Below are positions 17,649 to 26,664 of a DNA stretch of 62,897 nt, piece after piece. Position 1 is the first letter of the stretch, and each line of letters opens with the position of its first letter. Made by a program: the position numbers and the translations under genes. The notes beneath the pieces were generated by a model. The model made no database searches, was not told where the DNA came from, and saw only the letters and a program-made list of their open reading frames with translations. Origin of the DNA: an uncultured Ignavibacteriales bacterium (GTDB taxonomy: Bacteria > Bacteroidota > Ignavibacteria > Ignavibacteriales > Melioribacteraceae); NCBI GenBank assembly GCA_947311785.1, contig CAMZLW010000010.1, positions 1-62,897 of the forward strand. Reading direction: 5' to 3'.

Positions 17649-19718
17649 ATGTCTGAGTTAGAAAAAGATGAACAAGAAAAAGCATCTGAGCAGACCACAA
17701 AAAAAGAAGTTGCTAGTGTTAGCAAATTTATGAACCCAGAAGAATATTCTGATAGTGAATTAGCCGAGTTGGAAAAACTCTACGAAAATTCTTTTACAAA
17801 TATTGTTGAAGGAGAAATTGTAGCTGGAACTATTGTTGGAATATCTGATGACCACATTGTTTTAGATGTTGGTTTTAAATCTGATGGTTCAATTCCTAAA
17901 AATGAATTTTCTTCAACCGAAGAATTAGAAATTGGTGGAAAAGTTGATATTGTTATTGAAAGTGTTGAAGATTCTGAAGGTAACTTAGTATTAAGTAAGA
18001 AAAGAGCAGACTTCCTAAAAATTTGGGAAAGAATTATGAATGCTCACGAAACTGAAGAAGTTATTCAAGGAAAAATTCTTAAAAGAATTAAAGGTGGTAT
18101 GGTTGTAGATCTTCTTGGTCTTGAAGCATTTTTGCCTGGTTCACAAATTGATATTCGTCCAGTTAGAGATTTTGATGCTTTTGTTGGACAAACAATGGAT
18201 TTCAGAGTTGTGAAAGTTAATGTTCCTACCGAAAATGTTGTAGTTTCACATAAAGTTCTTATTGAAGAAACAATTGCAGACCAACGAACAGAAATTCTTG
18301 AAGGACTTGAGAAAGGTCAAATTCTTGAAGGAATTGTTAAAGCAATTACCGATTTTGGTGTGTTTGTTGACCTTGGCGGTGTTGATGGATTGGTTCACAT
18401 TACTGACCTTAGCTGGGGAAGAATTAACCACCCAAGTGAAGTTGTTAAGTTGGATGAAAAAATTAAAGTTGTTGTTACTGACTTTGATATTGAACGAAAA
18501 AGAATTTCACTTAGCCTTAAGCAATTGTTATCTCATCCTTGGGAAACAATTAACGAGAAATATAACCTTGGCGATAAAGTTGAAGGAAGAGTTGTTTCGC
18601 TTACTGATTACGGTGCATTTATTGAAATCGAAAAAGGTATTGAAGGACTTATTCATATTTCAGAAATGAGTTGGACACAACATATTAGCCATCCATCTCA
18701 ATTTGTTTCAATGGGTCAAATAGTTGATGCTGTTATTCTTAGCTTGGATAAAGAGAATAAGAAAATTTCTCTTGGAATGAAACAACTAACTCCTGATCCT
18801 TGGGAAGAGTTGATGAAAAAATATCCAGTTGATTCTAAACATTCTGGAACTGCACGTAACCTAACTAACTTTGGCGTGTTTGTTGAACTTGAGCCAGGTA
18901 TTGATGGATTAGTTCATATTTCTGATTTATCATGGACAAAGAAAATTCGTCATCCAGGAGAAGTTGTTAAAAAAGGTGAACAATTAGATGTTATAGTTCT
19001 TTCAATAGATACAGAGCAAAGAAAAATATCTCTTGGTCATAAACAAGTTAGCGAAAACCCTTGGGATATTTTTGAAAGAGAATTTCCTGTAGGAAAAATA
19101 ATAAATGGTAAAGTTGTAAGAACTATCGAGAAAGGTTTAATTGCAGAATTGGAGCTTGGTGTTGATGGATTTATTCCTGGAACACTTCTTTCTACTGGAA
19201 AAATTAAAAATTTCTCTTTCTGTTTCCCGGTTGGAACTGAGTTAGATTTGATGGTTATTGAATTTGACAAAGAAAATAAAAAAATAGTTCTTTCTGCACT
19301 TGCGGCTGTTAAAGATAGCCCAGTTGAAGATATCGAAAAATATATTGCTGATCACAAATTGGAAAAAGTATCTGTAGAAGATATCCAAAATGCTGAAGGT
19401 GGTAAATTTGACGCAGCAGATTTCAAAGTATTTGATGATCAAATTAAAAAAGGTGATTCAAAAAAGAAATCTGCCAAAAAGGAAACTGTTGATGTAGTTC
19501 CTGCTCCTGCTGAAACAAAAGAGGAAGTAGTTGAAGAAACTGCAACTGAAGTGACAGAAGAAGTTGTAGAAGAAGCACCAGCCGAAGAAGTTAAAGAAGA
19601 GGTTGTTGAAACTACTACTGAAGAAATAAAAGAAGAACCCAAAGAAGAAGAAAAAACTGAGGACGCTAAAGATGAAGCGGCTGATGAAAAAACAGATTCT
19701 GAGGAAGAAAAGAAATAA
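17649..19718 (+). CDS. rpsA: 30S ribosomal protein S1 with a long acidic tail
   Basis: It binds mRNA and docks it on the 30S subunit. Six S1 domains can be followed: starts near residues 50, 137, 225, 310, 397 and 482. Domains 3-5 carry the strongest consensus (FGVFVDLGGVDGLVHITDLSW). The last ~95 residues are a low-complexity tail of Glu, Lys, Val and Thr with no fold signal, longer than in E. coli S1. The start has GGAGG at 17640-17644, four bases before the ATG. It follows cmk. Confidence 0.97.
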   Translation: MSELEKDEQEKASEQTTKKEVASVSKFMNPEEYSDSELAELEKLYENSFTNIVEGEIVAGTIVGISDDHIVLDVGFKSDGSIPKNEFSSTEELEIGGKVDIVIESVEDSEGNLVLSKKRADFLKIWERIMNAHETEEVIQGKILKRIKGGMVVDLLGLEAFLPGSQIDIRPVRDFDAFVGQTMDFRVVKVNVPTENVVVSHKVLIEETIADQRTEILEGLEKGQILEGIVKAITDFGVFVDLGGVDGLVHITDLSWGRINHPSEVVKLDEKIKVVVTDFDIERKRISLSLKQLLSHPWETINEKYNLGDKVEGRVVSLTDYGAFIEIEKGIEGLIHISEMSWTQHISHPSQFVSMGQIVDAVILSLDKENKKISLGMKQLTPDPWEELMKKYPVDSKHSGTARNLTNFGVFVELEPGIDGLVHISDLSWTKKIRHPGEVVKKGEQLDVIVLSIDTEQRKISLGHKQVSENPWDIFEREFPVGKIINGKVVRTIEKGLIAELELGVDGFIPGTLLSTGKIKNFSFCFPVGTELDLMVIEFDKENKKIVLSALAAVKDSPVEDIEKYIADHKLEKVSVEDIQNAEGGKFDAADFKVFDDQIKKGDSKKKSAKKETVDVVPAPAETKEEVVEETATEVTEEVVEEAPAEEVKEEVVETTTEEIKEEPKEEEKTEDAKDEAADEKTDSEEEKK

Positions 19719-19737
19719 TTAAATGTGATTATTTTTG

Positions 19738-19794
19738 GGGCTGTTTCTATTTGCTTAATTGTTTAATTTTGCATGTATGAGCAGCCCTTTTTTT
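19738..19794 (+). terminator. Possible terminator of rpsA with a large loop
   Basis: GGGCTG (19738-19743) can pair with CAGCCC (19782-19787), which is followed by seven T. The 38-base loop is unusually long, so this is tentative. The rest of the gap up to mtaB holds only the palindrome at 19836. Confidence 0.45.
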
Positions 19795-19835
19795 ATGCAC
19801 ATTAGTATTTCTTAAATGGGGTGTGAATTTTTAAG

Positions 19836-19856
19836 ATTCTGAAACAAGTTCAGAAT
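19836..19856. repeat. Palindromic repeat of the 'ATTCTGAA' type
   Basis: ATTCTGAA / TTCAGAAT pairs perfectly around ACAAG. Parts of it (CAAGTTCAG, TTCAGAATGAC) recur on the minus strand of the repeat region at 62811-62840, so it belongs to the same dispersed family. Confidence 0.65.
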
Positions 19857-19923
19857 GACTTTTATTACAGACTCTAAAGTCATTAGTAAATGATTTTTTA
19901 AAATTATAGGAAGTAGATAAACA

Positions 19924-21228
19924 GTGTCATCAAAAGTTGCATTTCATACATTAGGTTGTAAGTTGAATTTTTCCGAAACATCAACAATAGGGACCCAGTT
20001 TGTTCAAAATGGTTTTGAAGTAGTTGATTTCAAAGGGGATGCTGATGTTTATGTTATTAACACTTGCACTGTAACAGAAAATGCCGACCGCGAATGCAGG
20101 CAAATTGTGAGGCGTGCCTTACGAACAAATCCAGATGCTTATGTTATTGTAACTGGATGTTACGCACAGCTACGCTCCGACGAGATTTCAAAAATTGAAG
20201 GTGTTGATGCTGTTTTAGGAAGTAATGAAAAATTTAATATTTTTTCAATAATTCCAGAGTTCAGTAAAGACGTGCCATCTTGCATTCAGGTAACACCAAC
20301 AGAAAAATTGGACGAATTTAATTTTGCTTATTCCTCAGATGCTTTAGGAAGAACACGAGCATTTTTCAAAATCCAAGATGGATGCGATTATCTATGCACC
20401 TATTGCACTATTCCACAAGCTCGTGGTAAGAGCAGAAGCACAACACCTAACAAAGTAGTAGATGAGTTCAAAGCCCTTGTAAATAGAGGCTATAAAGAGA
20501 TTATACTTACTGGCGTTAATGTTGGAGATTACGGAAAGCATATTGGCGAGAACCTTTACGGACTTTTACTTAAAATGCTTGAGGTTGAAGGGGATTACAG
20601 AATAAGAATTAGTTCCATTGAGCCAAATCTTCTTACTGATGAAATTATTAGTTTAACTAAAAGCAATCCTAAGATGGCGAAGCATTTTCATATTCCACTG
20701 CAAAGTGGAAGTTCAAAAATGTTAAAACTAATGAAGCGTAGGTATGATGCGGATGATTACAAAAAATTAATTACTAAATTATTTAATCAAATACCAGATG
20801 TTGGAATTGGCGTAGATGTTATTGTTGGTTTTCCAGGTGAAACAGAAGAAGACTTTTTAACAACGTATAATTTTATTAAAGAACTTCCTATTTCGTATTT
20901 GCATGTTTTTACTTACTCCGAAAGACCTAACACGCCAGCAATTGAAATGGAAAATCCTGTTCCAATTCCAGAAAGAAAAAGAAGAACTAATATGCTTAGA
21001 ATTTTAAGCGAGAAAAAAAGGAATGTGTTTTATAATAAGATGATTGACAAAAATGTTACTGTCCTTTTTGAAGAAGGAAAGGAGAGTGATGTTATGCTAG
21101 GCTGGACGAGTAACTATGTTAGAGCAAAACAAAATTATAATAAAAATTTAATTAATAAATTAAGTAATAATAAAATTATCAGAATTGAAGAGAATATTTG
21201 TGTCTCTTCTTTTTTAGAAACTACATAA
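19924..21228 (+). CDS. mtaB: tRNA (t6A37) methylthiotransferase
   Basis: This radical-SAM enzyme adds a methylthio group to N6-threonylcarbamoyladenosine at tRNA position 37. The N-terminal methylthiotransferase domain has three Cys motifs (TLGCKLNFSE, NTCTVTENAD, TGCYAQ) for one cluster. The radical-SAM motif CDYLCTYC follows KIQDG near residue 155. QIVRRA in the N-domain and HIPLQSGS are typical of the MtaB branch rather than MiaB or RimO. The C-terminal TRAM-like part is short. The start is GTG with AGGAAG about ten bases upstream. Confidence 0.93.
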   Translation: MSSKVAFHTLGCKLNFSETSTIGTQFVQNGFEVVDFKGDADVYVINTCTVTENADRECRQIVRRALRTNPDAYVIVTGCYAQLRSDEISKIEGVDAVLGSNEKFNIFSIIPEFSKDVPSCIQVTPTEKLDEFNFAYSSDALGRTRAFFKIQDGCDYLCTYCTIPQARGKSRSTTPNKVVDEFKALVNRGYKEIILTGVNVGDYGKHIGENLYGLLLKMLEVEGDYRIRISSIEPNLLTDEIISLTKSNPKMAKHFHIPLQSGSSKMLKLMKRRYDADDYKKLITKLFNQIPDVGIGVDVIVGFPGETEEDFLTTYNFIKELPISYLHVFTYSERPNTPAIEMENPVPIPERKRRTNMLRILSEKKRNVFYNKMIDKNVTVLFEEGKESDVMLGWTSNYVRAKQNYNKNLINKLSNNKIIRIEENICVSSFLETT

Positions 21229-21246
21229 TTAAATTACAGAGGAAAA

Positions 21247-21978
21247 ATGAAAAGGATAGTATTAGTATTGTTTTTGATTAGTTCAATAGTATTTTCTCAA
21301 GGTTCACAATCTAAAAGTTTAGAGCTTTTAAAGTATAAAATTAAGCAAAATATTAAAATTGAAGATGACGTAGTGAAAATCCAAAAATATAAAGCTGGCA
21401 AAAAGAATAATGGATTAGCAATTATTTATTCTGCTATCTTGCCTGGTATGGGTGAGTTATATGCAGATGGATATTCATCAGGAAAGTATTTCACAATTGC
21501 CGATGGTGTTTTGTGGGGTGGTTTAATTGGTGTATCTGCGTATGCAAAGCATCAAGAAGAAAATTATAGAACTTATGCAGAAACATTTGGTGGAGTTAAT
21601 CTTGCTGGAAAAAATGATAAATATTTTGCAGATATTAGTTCGTATTTAGATGTTTACGAATATAACCACATAAAAAATCTAGAGCGAAGCAAAGAAATAT
21701 ATAACGAATCATCAGACTACTGGAAGTGGAGTGGGCAAGAGGCAAGACGAGAATATAGAAGTATGTGGAAATCTAGTGAAACTGCCGATAACAGCACACG
21801 CTTTATTGTTGGGGCTTTAATACTAAATAGAGTTGCTAGTGTTATAAACGCAATACGGCTTGTAAACAGATATAACAAAAATTTAAAAGCCGAGCTTGGA
21901 TGGGATGTTTCATTCAATTACTCAAATACGTTTTCTGAGCCAGATAAATTATCCATGAATTTTAGAGCCACTTTTTAG
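21247..21978 (+). CDS. Exported/membrane protein of unknown function (DUF5683-like)
   Basis: This 243-residue protein has an N-terminal signal sequence (MKRIVLVLFLISSIVFSQ) and an ILPGMGELYADGYSSGK segment. The latter resembles the PG-x-GQ-Y motif of DUF5683-type membrane proteins of Bacteroidota. A second hydrophobic stretch lies at ~170-195, and the C-terminus looks like a short beta strand (SMNFRATF). A good binding site (AGAGGAAA) precedes the ATG. It lies between mtaB and truA with short gaps, so it is probably co-transcribed. I cannot assign a function. Confidence 0.7.
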   Translation: MKRIVLVLFLISSIVFSQGSQSKSLELLKYKIKQNIKIEDDVVKIQKYKAGKKNNGLAIIYSAILPGMGELYADGYSSGKYFTIADGVLWGGLIGVSAYAKHQEENYRTYAETFGGVNLAGKNDKYFADISSYLDVYEYNHIKNLERSKEIYNESSDYWKWSGQEARREYRSMWKSSETADNSTRFIVGALILNRVASVINAIRLVNRYNKNLKAELGWDVSFNYSNTFSEPDKLSMNFRATF

Positions 21979-21992
21979 CTTCATATTAAATA

Positions 21993-22727
21993 ATGCAAAA
22001 TTATTTATTAAAAATTGAGTATTCTGGAAAGCATTATTCTGGTTGGCAGATTCAACCAAATGTTAATACTGTACAAGGCGAACTTGAAAAAGTTCTTAAA
22101 ATTATTTTGAGAAGTAATTTAAATTTAATTGGTTCTGGTCGCACGGATGCTGGGGTTCATGCACTTGGGCAAGTTGCAAACTTTAGTACAGAAGAAAGTT
22201 TGGAGTTATATAAGTTTAAGCACTCTCTAAATTCGTTATTGCCAAGTGATATTTCAATTACTAAAATATCAGAAGTTCCATTAGAATTTCATTCTAGATT
22301 TGATGCTAAAAAAAGAAGTTACTTATACGTTTTTACAAAAGATAAATCGCCATTTTACAATGACTTCTCTTATTATTACCCTCCAATATTTAATTTTGAT
22401 ATTTCTATATTAAATAAAATAAGCTCGCTACTGTTAGGCGAACACGATTTTACTTCTTTTTCTAAAAAGAAAACTGACACAGAAAACATGGTTTGTAATA
22501 TCACACTTGCAAAATGGAGGAGAGTAAAAAACAAAATTATTTTCAGAATTGATGGCAATAGATTTTTGCACGGAATGGTTAGAACAATTGTTGGAACTAC
22601 ATTAGAGATTGCAGAAAGAAATCTTAAATGTGAAGAAATAGTGAAAATAATAAATCAAAAATCTAGAGAAAGTGCAGGAAGGTCAGTAGTAGCAAGGGGT
22701 TTGTTTCTGTTGGATGTAAAGTATTAG
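21993..22727 (+). CDS. truA: tRNA pseudouridine(38-40) synthase
   Basis: It isomerises uridines 38-40 in the anticodon arm of many tRNAs. The catalytic Asp is in SGRTDAGVHALGQVANF (~residues 48-64), and YSGKHYSGWQIQPN opens the protein. HDFTSFSKK and GNRFLHGMVRTIVGT complete the fold. The 244 residues are normal for the family. It starts 14 bases after the membrane-protein gene and converges on the toxin-antitoxin pair. Confidence 0.95.
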   Translation: MQNYLLKIEYSGKHYSGWQIQPNVNTVQGELEKVLKIILRSNLNLIGSGRTDAGVHALGQVANFSTEESLELYKFKHSLNSLLPSDISITKISEVPLEFHSRFDAKKRSYLYVFTKDKSPFYNDFSYYYPPIFNFDISILNKISSLLLGEHDFTSFSKKKTDTENMVCNITLAKWRRVKNKIIFRIDGNRFLHGMVRTIVGTTLEIAERNLKCEEIVKIINQKSRESAGRSVVARGLFLLDVKY

Positions 22728-22749
22728 GTTTTTGTATTTAAATTAAAAG

Positions 22750-23097
22750 TTAACTCACGTCAATTGCTAGTGCTATCATAATTCCTTTTTCGATTTCTGT
22801 TATTTTAAAATTATCAAGTGAGCCAATTTTTTTACCAATTCGTGATTTATCAATAGCTCTAATTTGAGCACAATGCACAACGCTTTCTTTTTTTAGCCCA
22901 GCTTCACCTTTCTTAAGTGGAATATGAAAAGGACTATTTTTCCCGTATGAATCAGTTATTGGGCAAACAACAACTACAGATGCATGTTCATTAATAATAT
23001 TATTTGAAAAAATAACGCAAGGTCTTTCCTTCTTCATTTCAGAACCTTTTGTTGGATTTAGATTAACGTAATAAATATTTCCTCGTTCAACCTTCAT
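22750..23097 (-). CDS. MazF/PemK-type endoribonuclease toxin
   Basis: This 115-residue toxin has the PemK/MazF opening (VERGNIYYVNLNPTKGSE), KKERPCVIFSNN with the conserved Arg-Pro, VVVVCPIT, and the later VHCAQIRAIDKSRI. MazF toxins cleave mRNA at short sequence sites. It begins directly after the stop of the upstream small gene (TAA then ATG), the usual antitoxin-toxin order. All recognisable core residues are present, so it looks intact. Confidence 0.88.
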   Translation of the reverse strand: MKVERGNIYYVNLNPTKGSEMKKERPCVIFSNNIINEHASVVVVCPITDSYGKNSPFHIPLKKGEAGLKKESVVHCAQIRAIDKSRIGKKIGSLDNFKITEIEKGIMIALAIDVS

Positions 23098-23364
23098 TTA
23101 TATTTGTCCCTCAGTTTTTTGCCAATCCTTTGCAATTTTAGAATCTATTGAATTATAAAATTTGCACGCCTCTATCATTTCTTTTTCGAGTCTCTCTTCT
23201 TTTGACTTTTTTACAAACTCTTCTAATGCAGTTCTAACAACTTGACTAAAATTCATGCCTAAAATTTTACCAGTTTCAACAGCTTTATTGGCTAATTCGT
23301 AAGAAAGTATAAAATTCTTTTTAAGATTATCATTTTCTGATATGTTACTCCGATATGTTTTCAT
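23098..23364 (-). CDS. Antitoxin partner of the MazF-type toxin
   Basis: This 88-residue protein abuts the toxin start. The segment GMNFSQVVRTALEEFVKK looks like the second helix and following turn of a ribbon-helix-helix or similar DNA-binding fold, and the charged C-terminal part (~55-88) is the probable toxin-binding tail. Assignment rests mainly on size, position and order. It probably represses its own promoter through the palindrome upstream at 23392-23408. Confidence 0.72.
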   Translation of the reverse strand: MKTYRSNISENDNLKKNFILSYELANKAVETGKILGMNFSQVVRTALEEFVKKSKEERLEKEMIEACKFYNSIDSKIAKDWQKTEGQI

Positions 23365-23391
23365 ATTACCACTATTTATCTTATAATTTAT

Positions 23392-23408
23392 ATGTATATA
23401 ATATACAT
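23392..23408 (-). promoter_or_regulatory. Palindromic operator candidate of the toxin-antitoxin operon
   Basis: ATGTATAT-a-ATATACAT is a perfect 8-bp inverted repeat, 28 bases upstream of the antitoxin start. A possible -35 (TTGAAA) and -10 (TATTAT) on the minus strand flank and overlap it, as expected for autoregulation. The region is AT-rich, so chance palindromes are possible. Confidence 0.45.
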
Positions 23409-23481
23409 GTAAATATTTTTTTTTTCAATTCTAAAAAAAACTGCCCTAATTTGTTTTTAAAAATTGTCTTAGTGAAAAATT

Positions 23482-25659
23482 CTATGCAATATTAGAATAA
23501 TGAAAATTATTTTTATAAAATTGTTTTATATTATTTTTAATAACTTCATTTTTATCAGATGATAATTGTGGGTCGTTCTCAATTGTTTCAAACGCAACTT
23601 GTTTTGCTTTTAATAAAATGTCTTGGTCTTCAACAAGATTTGCATATTTAAAATCGGGAAGCCCACTCTGTTTTAATCCGAAAATATCACCTGGCCCACG
23701 GAGTTTCATATCGATCTCGGCAAGTTTAAATCCGCTTGTATAATTTACAAGTGCGTTTAATCGGATTATAGTTTTGTTTTTCTGAATTTGTGCATCTGAT
23801 AAAAAATCGAAACTAAATGTTGCATCAAATTGTTTTTTGCTTAATTCTTCGGATGTAACAAGAATACAATGCCCTTGTTCGGAACCACGCCCAATTCTGC
23901 CACGTAATTGGTGTAGTTGCGATAGTCCAAAACGGTGTGCATCGTTAATCACTATTATATTTGCGTTAGGTATATCAATGCCAACTTCAATTACAGTTGT
24001 AGAAATAAGAATATCAAATTCTTTATCTGAAAATTTTTGCATCACTTCTTTCTTCTCGTTCCACTTCATTTTACCGTGAATTAAGCCAACGTTATAATTG
24101 CTAAAAACAGAATTGTTTAATTCGTTGTAATAAGTTTCGGCGGCTTTTAAATCTAACTTATCCGAATCTTCAACAAGTGGGTAAACGATAAATGCTTGCA
24201 AACCCTTATCAACACTATCTATAATGAATTTATAAATTTTATCAAGTTTTTTATCACTTCGTAAATAAGTTTTGATGGGAATTCTATCCTTAGGCATTTC
24301 ATCAATAATTGACACATCCAAATCGCCGTAGAGAGTCATTGTTAATGTTCGTGGAATTGGAGTTGCAGTCATAACAAGCACATCTGGAGTAAATGATTTT
24401 GTAATTAAATCGGAGCGTTGTGCTACTCCGAAGCGGTGTTGCTCATCAATTATTACAAGACCCAGATTGCTAAAATTTGCTTTCTCTTCGATTAGTGCGT
24501 GTGTTCCAACATAAATTGCTGGGGCTCCATTTGACATCTTTTCATAAGTTGCATCTTTCTCTTTTTTTCTCTGTCCGCCAATTAGCAACTCAACTTCAAC
24601 TGGAAAACCTTTAAGCATAGTTTGTAAATTGTAAAAATGTTGAATTGCCAATATTTCAGTTGGAGCCATAAATGCAGTTTGCTTTCCATTTGAAACTGCA
24701 ATAAGCAGAGCTATTAATGCAACAATTGTTTTGCCACTTCCAACATCGCCTTGTACTAGTCTGTTCATTGGCGTTGCACTCTCCATATCTAATCTTATTT
24801 CGTGAAGAGTTTTAAGTTGTGCATTTGTTAATTCAAATTTAAGTGAGTTTAAAAAGTCTTTTACTAATGGAATATTTAGTTTGTATTTAATTCCATTCTG
24901 GATTTTTTTATTGTTTAATTTTTTTAGAGCAATTAAGGACTCGATATAAAAGAACTCTTCAAATTTTAATCTGTAGTTAGCCCGTTCTAATAATCCACTG
25001 CTTTCAGGAAAGTGTTTGTTTTTAACTGTGCTTTTTATATTTAGGAGATTATTATTTTCAATAATCTCTTTCGGAAGTGTCTCTTCAATTTCATTTATGC
25101 ACTGCTCAACTGCCGAAGATATTACTCGTCGCAAACTTAAATCGCTTAAATTTTGCTTTTTAGGATTCTGAGGAATTTTGTAAAAGGGGATTATTTTTCC
25201 TGTGTTACGGAAGTTAAGAGATTCTTCAGAATCGAGTTTATCAAAATCTGGGTGAGCAAATTGTAAATGCCCATATCTAGTGATTACGGGCTTTGCCGAT
25301 ATGGCATAGTAATCATCTTCCTTAAAACGATTTCTAAAAAATTTAATTCCACTAAACCATACGCATTCAAAAAAACCTTTATCATCTTTGAATGTAACTT
25401 TAAAAATATTTTTCTTACCATATCTAATTTCTTCGGTATCAGCAACTTTTCCAACAATTGTTATTTCGTTATTATAGCCCGATGCAACAAACTTAAAAAC
25501 TTTGGATGAATCAAGAATTGTAGTTCTATCGAGATAGCGAGAGGGGAAGTAGTATAGCAAATCGCGAACAGTTTTTATTCCAATAGTAGAAAATAATTCT
25601 GCTCTCTTTGGTCCAATAGATTTTAAATATTGAATTGAACTATTTAGTGTGATTGCCAT
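23482..25659 (-). CDS. recG: ATP-dependent DNA helicase RecG
   Basis: It remodels stalled replication forks and branches recombination intermediates. The protein has an N-terminal wedge/OB domain (~60-170), then helicase motifs: RLVQGDVGSGKTIVAL (Walker A), IIDEQHRFGV (DEQH Walker B), MTATPIPRTL (motif III), and the C-terminal QLHQLRGRIGRGS (motif VI). The length, 725 residues, is normal. It starts three bases after the stop of the Bro-N gene, so the two share a transcript. Confidence 0.96.
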   Translation of the reverse strand: MAITLNSSIQYLKSIGPKRAELFSTIGIKTVRDLLYYFPSRYLDRTTILDSSKVFKFVASGYNNEITIVGKVADTEEIRYGKKNIFKVTFKDDKGFFECVWFSGIKFFRNRFKEDDYYAISAKPVITRYGHLQFAHPDFDKLDSEESLNFRNTGKIIPFYKIPQNPKKQNLSDLSLRRVISSAVEQCINEIEETLPKEIIENNNLLNIKSTVKNKHFPESSGLLERANYRLKFEEFFYIESLIALKKLNNKKIQNGIKYKLNIPLVKDFLNSLKFELTNAQLKTLHEIRLDMESATPMNRLVQGDVGSGKTIVALIALLIAVSNGKQTAFMAPTEILAIQHFYNLQTMLKGFPVEVELLIGGQRKKEKDATYEKMSNGAPAIYVGTHALIEEKANFSNLGLVIIDEQHRFGVAQRSDLITKSFTPDVLVMTATPIPRTLTMTLYGDLDVSIIDEMPKDRIPIKTYLRSDKKLDKIYKFIIDSVDKGLQAFIVYPLVEDSDKLDLKAAETYYNELNNSVFSNYNVGLIHGKMKWNEKKEVMQKFSDKEFDILISTTVIEVGIDIPNANIIVINDAHRFGLSQLHQLRGRIGRGSEQGHCILVTSEELSKKQFDATFSFDFLSDAQIQKNKTIIRLNALVNYTSGFKLAEIDMKLRGPGDIFGLKQSGLPDFKYANLVEDQDILLKAKQVAFETIENDPQLSSDKNEVIKNNIKQFYKNNFHYSNIA

Positions 25660-25662
25660 TTA

Positions 25663-26484
25663 CTATTTTTCACCCAGATATTTTTTTGCTGATAACTTGG
25701 TAACTACTTCTTTACCAGTCTTTTCTTCTATCTCCTTGCGAGTATTACCAGCAATAGTTCCACCTTGATTAGCAATCTTTTTACTTTCATTAAAAGTTTC
25801 TGGTTTTTTCTCTTTACTAATTTCTGTGGTTGTTGCTTCAGCCAGCATATTAAGAACCAACTCAAGATTACTCATATTATCTCTTAAATTTTCTTTTTTC
25901 AAACCCTTATACTTTTTATAGTTTCTTACTGAAAGTCCGCTCCAAGCTTTTGTAATTTCGTTAGTAAGCAAGGCGTATTCTAAGCCTTGTTTTACCCCTC
26001 TTAATTCCCATTCGTCAGTTAACTCTTTACGTACTTCAATACTTTTAAGGCGTTGGTTTATCCACTCTTTGCTATAGCCCTTTTGTAGGTATATTTCCAT
26101 TGCACGTTCAAATGCAAGTTCTGGGTCTTCAATTTCATCTATTCTTTCAGTTCCTACTTTAGCTAACCAAACTTTAAAAGGTTCAGCTTTTTTTGATGGA
26201 ATTGATTGTATTAAACGGAGTATTTGTTGAGTATCTGCCACATCTGTTATTCTCATTTTACCGTCAGCGGCTTCCATTTTTAACTGTCCCATATCGTGGG
26301 ACAGTTGACTTCCTTCTGATGATAATTTTGTTTTTAGTGCATTCCAATACTTTCTTGCTCTAGGACTTTCGGTTAAAACTGCTATAATATCAACAATAGA
26401 AAAATACCATTTCTCTTTTTCTTCATCCCAAATGGTACGTACTTGCTTTTGCTCAAATAGTTTTACGCTAGTTCTCTTTTCCAT
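25663..26484 (-). CDS. Bro-N domain protein (DinD / prophage antirepressor-like)
   Basis: The N-terminal ~110 residues are a Bro-N domain (VRTIWDEEKEKWYFSIVDII, ARKYWNALKTKL, ADTQQILRLIQSIPSKKAEPFK), as in phage antirepressors and the DNA-damage protein DinD. The middle resembles the DinD-type extension (ERAMEIYLQKGYSKEWINQR) and the C-terminus is Lys/Glu-rich. It is not surrounded by phage genes. It lies directly upstream of recG, so a link to DNA damage is plausible but unproven. A 16-bp palindrome lies 36 bases upstream. Confidence 0.8.
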   Translation of the reverse strand: MEKRTSVKLFEQKQVRTIWDEEKEKWYFSIVDIIAVLTESPRARKYWNALKTKLSSEGSQLSHDMGQLKMEAADGKMRITDVADTQQILRLIQSIPSKKAEPFKVWLAKVGTERIDEIEDPELAFERAMEIYLQKGYSKEWINQRLKSIEVRKELTDEWELRGVKQGLEYALLTNEITKAWSGLSVRNYKKYKGLKKENLRDNMSNLELVLNMLAEATTTEISKEKKPETFNESKKIANQGGTIAGNTRKEIEEKTGKEVVTKLSAKKYLGEK

Positions 26485-26519
26485 AATTACTTGCTCTCTT
26501 ATTTGATAAAAATTTACAG

Positions 26520-26535
26520 TATTTATATATAAATA
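26520..26535 (-). promoter_or_regulatory. 16-bp perfect palindrome upstream of the Bro-N gene
   Basis: TATTTATA / TATAAATA is a perfect palindrome 36 bases before the Bro-N start. It could be an operator, but the sequence is pure A and T and may be chance. The rest of the gap to gpsA (26536-26664) shows nothing clear. Confidence 0.25.
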
Positions 26536-26664
26536 TAATTAATCTAAAAGAATAGGAGTTTTTATTAAAATTAGGAATAGCATAAATTTAACGAGATTAT
26601 AGTTAGAAAAAATTAAATGCCTCAAAAAAACTTATGCAATATAGTGAAGTAAAAGGTGAAAAGT

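Noticed and set aside
18262-18669. 135-codon frame in rpsA in another frame
   Set aside because: Composition reflects the repeated S1 codons; rpsA is clearly the coding frame.
19738-19794. A small RNA gene after rpsA
   Set aside because: Only a six-bp stem with a 38-base loop is seen; a weak terminator is the simpler reading.
25663-26484. Prophage remnant around the Bro-N gene
   Set aside because: No integrase, structural genes or attachment sites; Bro-N proteins are also found alone in chromosomes.
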